Of a stretch of 64,000 nucleotides of DNA, positions 26,826-36,311 are shown piece after piece; position 1 is the stretch's first letter; each line of letters starts with the position of its first letter. A program made the translations under genes and the position numbers. Below the pieces are notes generated by a model. It did not search any database, was not told where the DNA came from, and saw only the letters and a program-made list of their open reading frames with translations. The DNA lies in the NCBI GenBank assembly GCA_015057455.1, contig SVEH01000015.1, positions 1 to 64,000 of the forward strand, written 5' to 3'. The stretch comes from Lachnospiraceae bacterium. Lineage in GTDB: Bacteria; Bacillota; Clostridia; Lachnospirales; Lachnospiraceae.

Positions 26826-27308
26826 ATGAAAGATTTTTTTAGAAATATTTTCAACAAATACAGCTCTCTTATTATAGCTATTGCTATACCACTTATTGTT
26901 GGTGGCTTTTCTGCACTTTTAACTATAGGGAATATGGATATTTATCCTGAACTCAACAGACCTGCCCTTGCACCGCCTGGATTTATTTTCCCCATTGTAT
27001 GGACAATTCTTTACACACTAATGGGAGTTGCCTCTTATTTGATTATCAAATCAAACAGAAACAACTCCCTAGCAATTTATCTATATTCTCTACAGTTAGT
27101 ATTTAATTTCTTTTGGTCCATTATATTCTTTAATTTGCAAATGTACCTTTTTGCCTTTATATGGCTTATTTTTCTATGGATTCTTATTCTACTTACTATT
27201 GTTGAATTTTATAAGATTTCAAAACCTGCTGCTTATCTTCTTATTCCATATCTAGTATGGGTGACATTGGCTGGATATCTTAATCTATCCATATACCTTT
27301 TGAATTAA
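26826..27308 (+). CDS. tspO: TspO/MBR family membrane protein
   Basis: This five-helix membrane protein of 160 residues binds tetrapyrroles and sterol-like ligands. The family pattern is clear: LNRPALAPPGFIFPIVWTILY (loop 1 and helix 2, near 44-64), LVFNFFWSIIFF (helix 3-4) and the terminal W-x2-LAGYLN. GGAG lies seven bases before ATG 26826. It is the only plus-strand gene accepted in the window. Its stop shares bases with the stop of the convergent PAP2 gene. Confidence 0.93.
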   Translation: MKDFFRNIFNKYSSLIIAIAIPLIVGGFSALLTIGNMDIYPELNRPALAPPGFIFPIVWTILYTLMGVASYLIIKSNRNNSLAIYLYSLQLVFNFFWSIIFFNLQMYLFAFIWLIFLWILILLTIVEFYKISKPAAYLLIPYLVWVTLAGYLNLSIYLLN

Positions 27309-28114
27309 ACTAGTTTTTCAAATGTATAATATACCCTAACTAACGCAACACTTACTAGTATTCCGCCTACTATGTCAGTGAGCCAATGTACACCCGATAA
27401 AAATCTTGCTACAACTGTAATAAACATCATTGCCATTGATATTACATTTGCCACAAAAAGCAATTTCTTATTCTTAATTCTTCTAGCAAACTGCATCATG
27501 GCAGGTATCATTATACACAACATAACCATTGTATGTGACGATGGGTAGGAGGATTCTAAACCTTCATCCATAATTATAGGCCTATAATTAATTTCTAGAA
27601 TTTCAAATACGCCATACATGCCAACTACAAATGCATAAAACCAGAATAATATATGTATATCTTTATCTATGCTTTTAAAGCTTTTATTCTTTATCCATTG
27701 TACAAGTCCAATTGATACCAATGCAAATGCTACAACAATTGAAAACTTTACAAGATAATCTGATAACTCATAGAATACAAGATTAATTCCAAAGTAATCA
27801 TGAGCAGCTTTATTTATAGTTGCTAATCCTACATATGAACCCTCTGGTCCAACTGGCGCCACATCGACAGTTTTAATAATTATAGTATATACAATAAATA
27901 TTGCAATCCATATAACTGTTGTAATAATTATTTTCGTTTTATTTACTACTTGTTGTGTTTCTTTATTTGCTTCCTTATTTGCTTCATTGTTTTCTGCTTT
28001 ATCTACTTCTTTAAGTACTTCATTTTTTTCTTCGTTTTTTACTTCTTTAATTTCCTCTTCAATTACTTCTTCATTATTTTCTTTATTTTGCTCTTTAGCC
28101 TCTATCTCACTCAT
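27305..28114 (-). CDS. PAP2-family membrane phosphatase
   Basis: This 269-residue protein has a 50-residue Glu/Lys/Asn-rich cytosolic tail and then about six membrane helices of the PAP2 superfamily. The catalytic motifs are SSHT in YPSSHTMVM (motif 2) and RFLSGVHWLTD (motif 3, with His and Asp); motif 1 (Lys-x6-Arg-Pro) is not obvious. Likely substrates are phosphatidate, undecaprenyl diphosphate or similar lipid phosphates. The acidic/basic tail is unusual for the family. The stop codon overlaps that of tspO. It lies 44 bp downstream of the Fn3 surface protein gene and could be the last gene of that long run. Confidence 0.83.
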   Translation of the reverse strand: MSEIEAKEQNKENNEEVIEEEIKEVKNEEKNEVLKEVDKAENNEANKEANKETQQVVNKTKIIITTVIWIAIFIVYTIIIKTVDVAPVGPEGSYVGLATINKAAHDYFGINLVFYELSDYLVKFSIVVAFALVSIGLVQWIKNKSFKSIDKDIHILFWFYAFVVGMYGVFEILEINYRPIIMDEGLESSYPSSHTMVMLCIMIPAMMQFARRIKNKKLLFVANVISMAMMFITVVARFLSGVHWLTDIVGGILVSVALVRVYYTFEKLV

Positions 28115-28157
28115 AACATACCTACTTTCTAGAATTATACTATCTTAATGTACTATG

Positions 28158-31100
28158 TTATTTTGTTATGACCTTTAATGAAGTTCCGCCTTGTGCCCAT
28201 ACAACTTGACCATTTACAATTATATATGGTTTTACTGAGTATATATAATTTGTCTTAGATTTTAAGCCTGTTGCAACATATGAGTTAGCTTTATTAGCTG
28301 CTGCTACAACTACATATTTCTTTTTCCTTGTATCATATACATACACTCTGTATCCAGTTGCACCAACAACCTTATTCCAAATAAGCTTAATAGCTCTGTT
28401 AGTTGCAGCTGTAACCTTTACCTTTGTTACTTTACTTGGACAAGTTGCAGTTTTATATGATACTGCTACATTTGACCAGAACACAACTCCATCTTCTATT
28501 GTATATGCTTTTATAGCAAATATATAATTCTTACCACTAGTTAACCCTGTAAATACATATGAATTGCCAGCTTGTGCAATTGACTTGACTATATATTTCT
28601 TTGTAACAGGATTATATTGATATACTCTATAGCCTGTTGCTCCAGCAACACGACTCCAAGTAAGTTTAATAGCTCTTTCAGTTCTAGCAGAAACAACTAT
28701 TTTGCTAGTTTTACCTGGAGCAGTTCTTGTCTTAAACTTGCCAAATGTATCTGCCCAGATAACTTTGTCTCCTTCAATTCTATATGCTTTAATTGCAAAT
28801 ATATATGCAGTTCCACTATTTAAACCTGTTGCAACATATGAGTTAGCTGCTTGAGCCACAGAAAGCACTTCATACTTCTTAGTTACTGGATTGTATTTGT
28901 ATACCCTATAACCAGTTGCTCCTTCAACCTTACCCCATGTAAACTTAATAGCATTTTGTGTATATGCATCAACTTCTACCCTATCAGTAACACCTGGTTT
29001 AGTAGGCTCTTCTGGCTTAGGCTCAGTTTCAACATCATCACTTGCAATTGCATACACTGAGAATCTATCACTCTTAAATGATATAGTTCTATCTTCCTTA
29101 TTCAATTTGGCATCAATTATATCAATTTTGTCGTTATGTAATCTAATAACAAAGAACTTCTTACCGTCTATTACAACAGTTTCAGGTAATTTCGCCGTAA
29201 ATGTAACAGCTTCACCTAGTTCTTTTACATTACCTAATACTCCATCTTCTGTCTTTAAAACAATATCAATATCTAAGAATTGTTCAATTTTTGCAGTAGA
29301 AGATATACTTCCTACAGCAGTATCTATCTTGCCTAGGGCTTCCGTTCCTATATCTTCCTTAGTCGCAACTGTTGAAACAATGTCTATGATAATGTCCTTA
29401 CCTGCTGCAACTGCTTCTTTTATTTTTTCAATAGTAGCAGCATCAACAGCTGTAGTAGCTACATTATTAAGAATATCATCTATAATCTTCTTAATTTGAT
29501 CAGTAATACTAGTTTTAGCTTCCTCTCCTACATGAACCATGTCATCTGGTGTACCTGGCTCCAATGATGGAGCTGGTGTTGGAGATGGACTTGGGCTTGG
29601 TGAAGGTGATGGGCTTGGAGTTGGTGTTGGGTCTGGTTTTGTACTTCCTCCGCCTCCACCACCACTACCACCGCTGCCGCCGCTTCCACCACCTGGTGAT
29701 GAAGTTGGGGTAGGTGTTGGTTGGTCTGTTGGATCTTGTGCTGGAGGTGCTGTTTTAGTATACATAAATTCGCCTTCAGAAACACTACTTGGTGTCATAC
29801 CATCTTTATATGCAATTGCTTTTATTCTGATTGTATGCATTCCTAGTGTTAATTCTGTAAATTCAATTGGAACACTATATTCAGTTCCTGACACAACAGT
29901 TGGAGCACTATTATTCCCTCCGCCATTTATTGTCATATTATAACGAATCTTCGCTTCTTGCGTTGTTGTTGATACTGTTATTGCTCCTGTAGTTTCATTA
30001 AATTGGAATGTAGGTGCTGCAACTTGTGGCATTAACTGCACTGTGCTTGTTTTTGCAACTACTTTTTCTATTTCTTCAGACGGTCCAGATTCAAACAGAT
30101 TTATCCAACTATATTGATTATCACTGTTATTAATTTTAGCACTTGCTATTCTATTTCCCACATCATAACTGTGCCATAGTATTGGAACATTATTAACTTG
30201 TACATCATTAGTTGAATCCTCATCTGAATCTGCCAATGTTAATTCCACTTTCTTAAATTTAACATCTGTTTGTTCATTTAATTTTGCTAATATACTATTT
30301 GATGTTGCTGTTGTTTCAAATTGAAGTTCATTTGTATCAACCTCAATCGGCTGACTACTAATTGTTGCCTTTTCTGTAACGCTATTATATACATATGATA
30401 TAGTCAATACATTTCCCATTAAGCTATATGCTGGTTGACTATCACCTTCATCATCTTCATAAACTGTGTGATCAAATATAACTGCGTTATTATCATTAAA
30501 ATCATACCCATCCTTAGCCGTAAGTATTATGGTCACTTTATATTTTGCATTATATTCTGCTATTTCATCGCCAAATATATTAGATGACACGTTCTCACCA
30601 TTATTTTCAACAGTCCATTCAATATTTGTTATATCAAAGCCTTGTTCACTATATACTTCTTCACTTTCATGACAAATCGTTATCTCGGTATCTAAATTCC
30701 TTCCTGCAACTGGTTTTGCTAAATCTTTTATTTTCAACCCTGAAATTTTTTCAGTTAAACTAAAGTCTTTTGTAATAGTTATTGTATATTTTTCTTGATC
30801 GTCTTCATTAATCTGTATTGTAAACTCTCCGTCTTGTAATGTCTCACTCTCTTCCAACACTTCATTAAATTCCAAATCACCACCATTTAGTTTCACATTA
30901 ATTTCGGAAGTCTGCTCCCCAACACTAAAACATGCCCATTTATATATGTCAAATTTCATTGTGCATCGATATTTTATGTTTTGTAATTGTTCTCCCATTG
31001 AACCCACATATTTCCTATAATCAAATTCAACCTCTTTCCATTCAGACGCATTATATTCATACCATTTAGGGTCTTGACTACTTATAACTCCAAACTCCTC

Positions 31101-31778
31101 ACCAATTCCTTCATCATTTGGATTTAGAATAACTTCTGCTTTCAATTCCTTTAAATCCGCATAAGTCATACCGCTACTTAATGAACCTAATTTCACATTT
31201 ATATTCTCTACATTTTCCATTTCAGTAGTTGCATTAAACACACAATAATATACAACTGTAGTACTTCCACCTTCTTGTTCACCATTTGGTTCACCGCTAA
31301 AATCTCCTCCTGTATTCTGTGGTATTTTTACCACAGATTTACTAGTATCATATTCATTTTCACTATCCAATCCATTATTTATACCAACAGTATCATTAAC
31401 GACTCCTTGTATTGTCATTGTAATAACAGCTGTATATTTTATATTTTCCCTTGCAACACCACTCTGTTCATTGCTTTCGCTATAACCAGTATTTCCATCC
31501 CTATATTCATACCACTTTATACTAGAATCTGATATTGGATTTTTTTCTCCTCCATTCAATTCTATAGTACACTCAATGCTAGTTGATAAATTTTTACCAG
31601 CAACTGGTTTTGCTAATCCTGTTATATATATATTATTTGCATCCCCTGGTGTTCCCTCTCCTTCAGCTCTTGCTTCCATAACACCAAGCCCTGGTAAGCC
31701 GCAGACCATTACGGCTACGGCTACTACCAAGGCTATCATTCTTTTTATATAATTCATTCCCATCCTATTTAAATTCAT
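28158..31778 (-). CDS. Secreted multidomain Fn3 surface protein (1206 aa)
   Basis: It begins with a signal peptide (to about residue 40, ending ARA). About 650 residues of beta-rich repeats follow, with recurring motifs such as GLAKPVAGKNL and LKIKDLAKPVAGRNL. Next come a Pro/Ser/Gly linker (PTPSPSP and GGSGG runs, about 690-760), an alpha/beta segment, and three fibronectin type III-like repeats of about 95 residues (from 925). Each Fn3 repeat has W-x-(K/R)-V-x-GATGYRVY. No LPxTG or anchor is seen at the end. I start at ATG 31778, just after CAGGAGG, which removes an apparent overlap with the Sel1 gene 25 bp upstream. It is probably an adhesin or matrix component of the surface locus. Confidence 0.85.
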   Translation of the reverse strand: MNLNRMGMNYIKRMIALVVAVAVMVCGLPGLGVMEARAEGEGTPGDANNIYITGLAKPVAGKNLSTSIECTIELNGGEKNPISDSSIKWYEYRDGNTGYSESNEQSGVARENIKYTAVITMTIQGVVNDTVGINNGLDSENEYDTSKSVVKIPQNTGGDFSGEPNGEQEGGSTTVVYYCVFNATTEMENVENINVKLGSLSSGMTYADLKELKAEVILNPNDEGIGEEFGVISSQDPKWYEYNASEWKEVEFDYRKYVGSMGEQLQNIKYRCTMKFDIYKWACFSVGEQTSEINVKLNGGDLEFNEVLEESETLQDGEFTIQINEDDQEKYTITITKDFSLTEKISGLKIKDLAKPVAGRNLDTEITICHESEEVYSEQGFDITNIEWTVENNGENVSSNIFGDEIAEYNAKYKVTIILTAKDGYDFNDNNAVIFDHTVYEDDEGDSQPAYSLMGNVLTISYVYNSVTEKATISSQPIEVDTNELQFETTATSNSILAKLNEQTDVKFKKVELTLADSDEDSTNDVQVNNVPILWHSYDVGNRIASAKINNSDNQYSWINLFESGPSEEIEKVVAKTSTVQLMPQVAAPTFQFNETTGAITVSTTTQEAKIRYNMTINGGGNNSAPTVVSGTEYSVPIEFTELTLGMHTIRIKAIAYKDGMTPSSVSEGEFMYTKTAPPAQDPTDQPTPTPTSSPGGGSGGSGGSGGGGGGSTKPDPTPTPSPSPSPSPSPSPTPAPSLEPGTPDDMVHVGEEAKTSITDQIKKIIDDILNNVATTAVDAATIEKIKEAVAAGKDIIIDIVSTVATKEDIGTEALGKIDTAVGSISSTAKIEQFLDIDIVLKTEDGVLGNVKELGEAVTFTAKLPETVVIDGKKFFVIRLHNDKIDIIDAKLNKEDRTISFKSDRFSVYAIASDDVETEPKPEEPTKPGVTDRVEVDAYTQNAIKFTWGKVEGATGYRVYKYNPVTKKYEVLSVAQAANSYVATGLNSGTAYIFAIKAYRIEGDKVIWADTFGKFKTRTAPGKTSKIVVSARTERAIKLTWSRVAGATGYRVYQYNPVTKKYIVKSIAQAGNSYVFTGLTSGKNYIFAIKAYTIEDGVVFWSNVAVSYKTATCPSKVTKVKVTAATNRAIKLIWNKVVGATGYRVYVYDTRKKKYVVVAAANKANSYVATGLKSKTNYIYSVKPYIIVNGQVVWAQGGTSLKVITK

Positions 31779-31803
31779 AATCAACCTCCTGCTGCAATTA
31801 TTT

Positions 31804-34782
31804 TTACATCTTACCAGTTGTAATTCCAATTGCTTGTTTTATACAATGCATCATATTCTCTCCAACAAATGTATCATCTGTTGCTACTTCTATTTTCTCT
31901 TTTGTATATCTATATTTGATTACAATTGAGTCTTTTACAAGACTTAGAGAGAATTTCTCTTGTGTAGCTGTTTCTATTTTCTTACATGTCATATCTTTTG
32001 TATTATAGATGTATGCTGCTTTATTTGTTATAACTACAGTGATATTTGATTTCTTTTCAACTGTTTCTGTTGCCTTTCTTCTACCATTTACCACTTCTCT
32101 AGTAATTAGTTTCACCTCATTTAATATTACATACGGTACTTCATCTACTTCTAAAGGTGTAACTGGCATATCTTTAACTAAGTTGTTATAAGTATATATA
32201 AAGTTACGGTCTACACCTATTATATGCTTCTTAACTACTGGGTCGGCTATACTATTAAGAACACCTAGCTTACCTATTATGCCTCTAACTTTTTGATCAT
32301 AGATTAACTTATCGTATACATTATATTTACATATGCTTAGATATCTATCGTACAATATATTAAGCACTGGTACTGCACTATTATATAGTACTCCTTGTCC
32401 TAAATTCTTAAGCATCATATCTATTGCATAATGTATTTTATCTGCTTGTACAAGTCCCTGAGCCACATCTTCTTGTACTGCTAGTGGCACTCCATCCATA
32501 TCTTTCTCTAGTACTTCATTTATTGGAACTTTCGAAGCAACTCCATATCCTGTAGTAATTAATTCTGCTACTTGTTCAACATACTTTTTACTACTAGCAT
32601 CTAGTGCATCATATACATCTCTTTTATTCTGTTCGAACACAATCTCCCATACAGCAGAACATATCATAGCAGACTTTCTCTTTCTCTGCTCTTTTGCAAT
32701 TTTATCTTGCATTACTCTACCGTAAACAAGCTCATCGTAGACATCTAAACTTACCTCTTTATGAGGATAATTAATCTTCGTTAAAAATGCCTCATACATA
32801 TTTCGAATCATAGCTTGTTCATTAGGATCCTCTACATATGGTGCATCATATTCTTCCACCATATCATCTTTTATAGTATCTATATCTACCCCTACTTTAT
32901 TTGCAAATTCAGTTAATGTATTATTATCATCACCAAAATTCTCAAGAGCGTATCTATAATAATCACTATTATAAGGTTCTTTTAAAAGTGCAAATATAAG
33001 ATATTTCTTAGCTTTTACACCACTTGAACTTTTACATTGGAAGAAGTATCCTCCTCCATCTAAATCGCAATCAAATAGTGGGTCCATTATAGAACATAAC
33101 TTTAACTCTTCTACTATTCCGTCCCCTAATACTTCATCAAAATCTAGTATACATTCATAAAATGCATTCTTAACTTTTGTTGTAATTGCTTTTAGTTTAA
33201 TATCATTAACTTTAGCTGATATTGCATCCATAACTGCAGTCATCTTATCTTCACTAAGTCCGCCTAGCAATTGAGCTATTCGGGTCACGCACACTTTAGT
33301 AAGATTTGTCTTTTTCTGCATAATGAAATTAGCTGTTTCTGCTACATCATCATCTCTAAACAATATATTTTGAAATTTTATTAAATTCTCATATACTTCA
33401 TATTCTTCTTTTGAACAACATAGACTTAACATTTCTAATAGAGAATTCTTGTATATCTCAGATAACTTTTGATCAAAACTATCTCTAACATACTTATTGT
33501 AAAACTCATCTCTATCTACATCTATTCCTGTGTTTGCACTCATAAGTCGTATAGAATAATCAACAGCATTTCTTACTAGCTTATGAATAATTAGTGGTGC
33601 TCTTTCAAAATAATCATTTACACCATTTATTCTCTGTTGATAGTCAAGTCTTATATAGTTTTCTGCATAACTAGCAAAAATCATAGAGAACTTTTGTGCA
33701 AACATATAATATTCCATATTAAGATCTATTTTAAAATTTATATTATATAGCTTATACTTAACCTTTGTTTCACTTTTAAATGTCATATTTCTTAAAAGAT
33801 TGCTATATTTTCCAACTAAACTATTATTTTTAAAATACTCTTGAGCAGGAATATATCCCTTTCTTATTGCATGAAGTATGTATTTTTCTGCTGCATATAC
33901 ATCTTTTTCAACACCCCAACCATTTTCATACATAAGACCGATATGGAATATCTCTCTTCCCTCTCTAGACTCTTCTATAAGTTCCATTACCTTCTTAAAA
34001 TATTGAGTTGCTTGTACTTTATCAACTGCAACACCATTTCCGTAGTAATAGCATTTTGCTGTATTAAATAAAGCTATATATTCATTAGGATATTTCTTTG
34101 CATACATAACACTATGTTTGTAAGCATAATCAGGTTTATTTAAAAGCAAGAAACATTCATATACTTCTTCATAGATATATTCTGTTTGAATAGCTTTAGC
34201 TAATATATTAGTTGCTTTATTCAAATCTTTTTGGCAGTTATCTCCTGTTGCATATATTCTAACAAGGGCGTACATAGACTTAGGACTTCCCATCTGTGCA
34301 GCTTTGCTATACATCTCAAATGCTTTTGGAATATTAATCGATACATTCTCATAGCCCATATGTAAAGCTCTTGCCAAACGATACATACATTCCTTACTAC
34401 CGTTATTAGCAGATCTATTCATCCATCTAAATGCTTCAAAAAAGTCATTTTTCTTCTCATATAATACTACCAAATCATCTTGAGCATTTATCACATCATA
34501 AGTAGCCGCCTCTACTAATAGTCTCTCAGCTGCTTCTACATCCATCTCTGTTCCCTCGCCATATAGATACATATGACCAAGGGCAGCTTTGGCAAGAATA
34601 TGACCTTTGCTACTTGCTTGGAATAACATATTCTCAGCTTCACTATTATGTGTAAGTAACCAATACTCTCCTAATTTATATTGTGCTTCCATATCTCCCA
34701 TAAGTACTTTATTCTCTAAACTATCTAACTCTTGTTCAGATAATCTTAAATCATCTATATGCATTCTTAAAGAAGCTTCCAT
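31804..34782 (-). CDS. Large Sel1-repeat protein (992 aa)
   Basis: This cytosolic protein has no signal or membrane helix. Residues 25-320 contain seven or eight Sel1-type TPR repeats (AQYKLGEYWL, AKAALGHMYLYGEGTEMD, CMYRLARALHMGYENVS, SMYALVRIYATGD and so on). Residues 330-870 are helical and unrecognised. The last 120 residues are beta-rich and resemble a PH-like domain (VILNEVKLITREVV ... FSLSLVKDSIVIKYRY). Sel1 proteins usually hold complexes together. GAGG precedes ATG 34782. It follows the EAL gene by 29 bp, so the two are likely co-expressed and may interact. Confidence 0.8.
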   Translation of the reverse strand: MEASLRMHIDDLRLSEQELDSLENKVLMGDMEAQYKLGEYWLLTHNSEAENMLFQASSKGHILAKAALGHMYLYGEGTEMDVEAAERLLVEAATYDVINAQDDLVVLYEKKNDFFEAFRWMNRSANNGSKECMYRLARALHMGYENVSINIPKAFEMYSKAAQMGSPKSMYALVRIYATGDNCQKDLNKATNILAKAIQTEYIYEEVYECFLLLNKPDYAYKHSVMYAKKYPNEYIALFNTAKCYYYGNGVAVDKVQATQYFKKVMELIEESREGREIFHIGLMYENGWGVEKDVYAAEKYILHAIRKGYIPAQEYFKNNSLVGKYSNLLRNMTFKSETKVKYKLYNINFKIDLNMEYYMFAQKFSMIFASYAENYIRLDYQQRINGVNDYFERAPLIIHKLVRNAVDYSIRLMSANTGIDVDRDEFYNKYVRDSFDQKLSEIYKNSLLEMLSLCCSKEEYEVYENLIKFQNILFRDDDVAETANFIMQKKTNLTKVCVTRIAQLLGGLSEDKMTAVMDAISAKVNDIKLKAITTKVKNAFYECILDFDEVLGDGIVEELKLCSIMDPLFDCDLDGGGYFFQCKSSSGVKAKKYLIFALLKEPYNSDYYRYALENFGDDNNTLTEFANKVGVDIDTIKDDMVEEYDAPYVEDPNEQAMIRNMYEAFLTKINYPHKEVSLDVYDELVYGRVMQDKIAKEQRKRKSAMICSAVWEIVFEQNKRDVYDALDASSKKYVEQVAELITTGYGVASKVPINEVLEKDMDGVPLAVQEDVAQGLVQADKIHYAIDMMLKNLGQGVLYNSAVPVLNILYDRYLSICKYNVYDKLIYDQKVRGIIGKLGVLNSIADPVVKKHIIGVDRNFIYTYNNLVKDMPVTPLEVDEVPYVILNEVKLITREVVNGRRKATETVEKKSNITVVITNKAAYIYNTKDMTCKKIETATQEKFSLSLVKDSIVIKYRYTKEKIEVATDDTFVGENMMHCIKQAIGITTGKM

Positions 34783-34811
34783 ATGACATACCTCATTTCA
34801 TATAAAACTTT

Positions 34812-36233
34812 TTATGGCAACATGTTTCTATCTTCAAATTCAAATGTTGGGTACAATACCTTAGGTATATATTCTGTCTTCATATTATTACTTCTAAGAG
34901 TATCGAAATCACGCAAGTCAATTGGTTTGGAGAAGAAGAATCCTTGTGCATATTCACATCCCAAATCTGTTAATTCATTTACTTGATCCATATCTTCTAC
35001 TCCTTCTGCTACAACCTGCATTCCAAACTCAGAAGCAATTGCATATATATATCTAACAAATGTTGTTCCTATACCTGTCATCATATTATTCTTTAAGAAG
35101 TTTCTGTCCATTTTTATAATTGATACAGGCGAATTCATAAAGAAACTAATTGGTGAATGATAACTTCCAAAGTTATCTATACATATAGTAAATCCTGCTG
35201 CTCTAAGTTCCATAAGTGTATTTCCTATTTTCTCAGATGGCTCAGAGAATATCTTCTCTGGCATCTCTAAGCATATATATTGAGGTGATATTTTGTTCTT
35301 AGCTACCATTTCTGATAGAATTTCTACAAACTTTGGATGGTCAAAATGGATAGCTGATATATTCAAATTAATAGGTATAGGTTCTATCTTATTATCCATC
35401 CAATGTCGAATAGCCTTACATGCTTCATTCCATATAAAATGGTCCATTTTTATAATAAAGTTATTAGCCTCAAATAGGGGCAAAAACTTAAATGGTGATA
35501 AAACTCCCATAGTAGGATGTTTCCATCTAACTAAGCTTTCTGCTGCTATTATTTCATGTGTTCTTATATTTACAATTGGTTGAAGATACATTGCAAATTG
35601 ACGATGTTCTAGTGCATGGTCCATCTCTGCATTCATCTTAGCATCTTCCGCCATTCTTTTTTCTATACTCTCTGTAAATATTGCATAATTTTCTCCATTT
35701 TTATTACTTTTAATTGTTCTTTTTGCAAGCTCTGCTTTTGATATAGCACTTCCTATATCTTTACTCTCTCCCATTGGGCATATACCAAATGAAAGTTGTA
35801 CTTTTGCATTAGTAACATGGGCTGTTATCTTCTCTGTTAAAAGTTCAACTACATTAATTAACTCATCTTCTTCATCATAATGAGTCATAACGGCAAATAA
35901 ATCTTCATGAACTCTTCCATATAGGTATGATGTAGTAAGAATCTTTCTAAGTCCATCACCTATAAGCTCCTTAACCTTATCGCACTCTTCAATTCCGTAC
36001 ATTCCTGCAATCATATCAAGGTTATCCACACTAAATACAATGATTCCTGGAATAATGCCTTCTTCCTCAATCATCTGGGCACCTTTCTTTAGAAACATAT
36101 CCATAGTAAATAGCCCCGTAACCTTATCAAATAAAACCATTTTTCTTAACTGTTGCAATTCTGTTAATACATCATTTGTTTCAATTGTATCTGTTTCTAG
36201 TGATTTACGAACTATAAGTGCCATAATCATCAT
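34812..36233 (-). CDS. Degenerate GGDEF-EAL protein, possible c-di-GMP sensor
   Basis: This 473-residue cytosolic protein has a GGDEF domain (about 30-190) whose active motif is replaced by HEDLF (109-113), so it cannot be a normal cyclase, followed by an EAL domain (205-440). In the EAL part, Glu232 (ESL), Asn291, Glu323, Asp353, Lys374, Glu410 and Gln430 are kept, but the second Asp of the DDFG motif is Asn354. One metal ligand is thus missing and activity is doubtful. Binding of c-di-GMP without turnover is the likely role. It has no membrane helix. The exact start is uncertain between three nearby ATGs. It lies inside the surface gene run, 78 bp after the dockerin-loop protein gene. Confidence 0.87.
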   Translation of the reverse strand: MMIMALIVRKSLETDTIETNDVLTELQQLRKMVLFDKVTGLFTMDMFLKKGAQMIEEEGIIPGIIVFSVDNLDMIAGMYGIEECDKVKELIGDGLRKILTTSYLYGRVHEDLFAVMTHYDEEDELINVVELLTEKITAHVTNAKVQLSFGICPMGESKDIGSAISKAELAKRTIKSNKNGENYAIFTESIEKRMAEDAKMNAEMDHALEHRQFAMYLQPIVNIRTHEIIAAESLVRWKHPTMGVLSPFKFLPLFEANNFIIKMDHFIWNEACKAIRHWMDNKIEPIPINLNISAIHFDHPKFVEILSEMVAKNKISPQYICLEMPEKIFSEPSEKIGNTLMELRAAGFTICIDNFGSYHSPISFFMNSPVSIIKMDRNFLKNNMMTGIGTTFVRYIYAIASEFGMQVVAEGVEDMDQVNELTDLGCEYAQGFFFSKPIDLRDFDTLRSNNMKTEYIPKVLYPTFEFEDRNMLP

Positions 36234-36311
36234 CTCCCATTTACTACTTAATTACTTGCAATTGTATACATCCCACTATATAAATATTTATTATATATAT
36301 TAAGTTATTGT

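Noticed and set aside
29528-29943. Frames in the Pro/Gly linker of the Fn3 protein on both strands
   Set aside because: They are low-complexity shadows of repeated linker codons.
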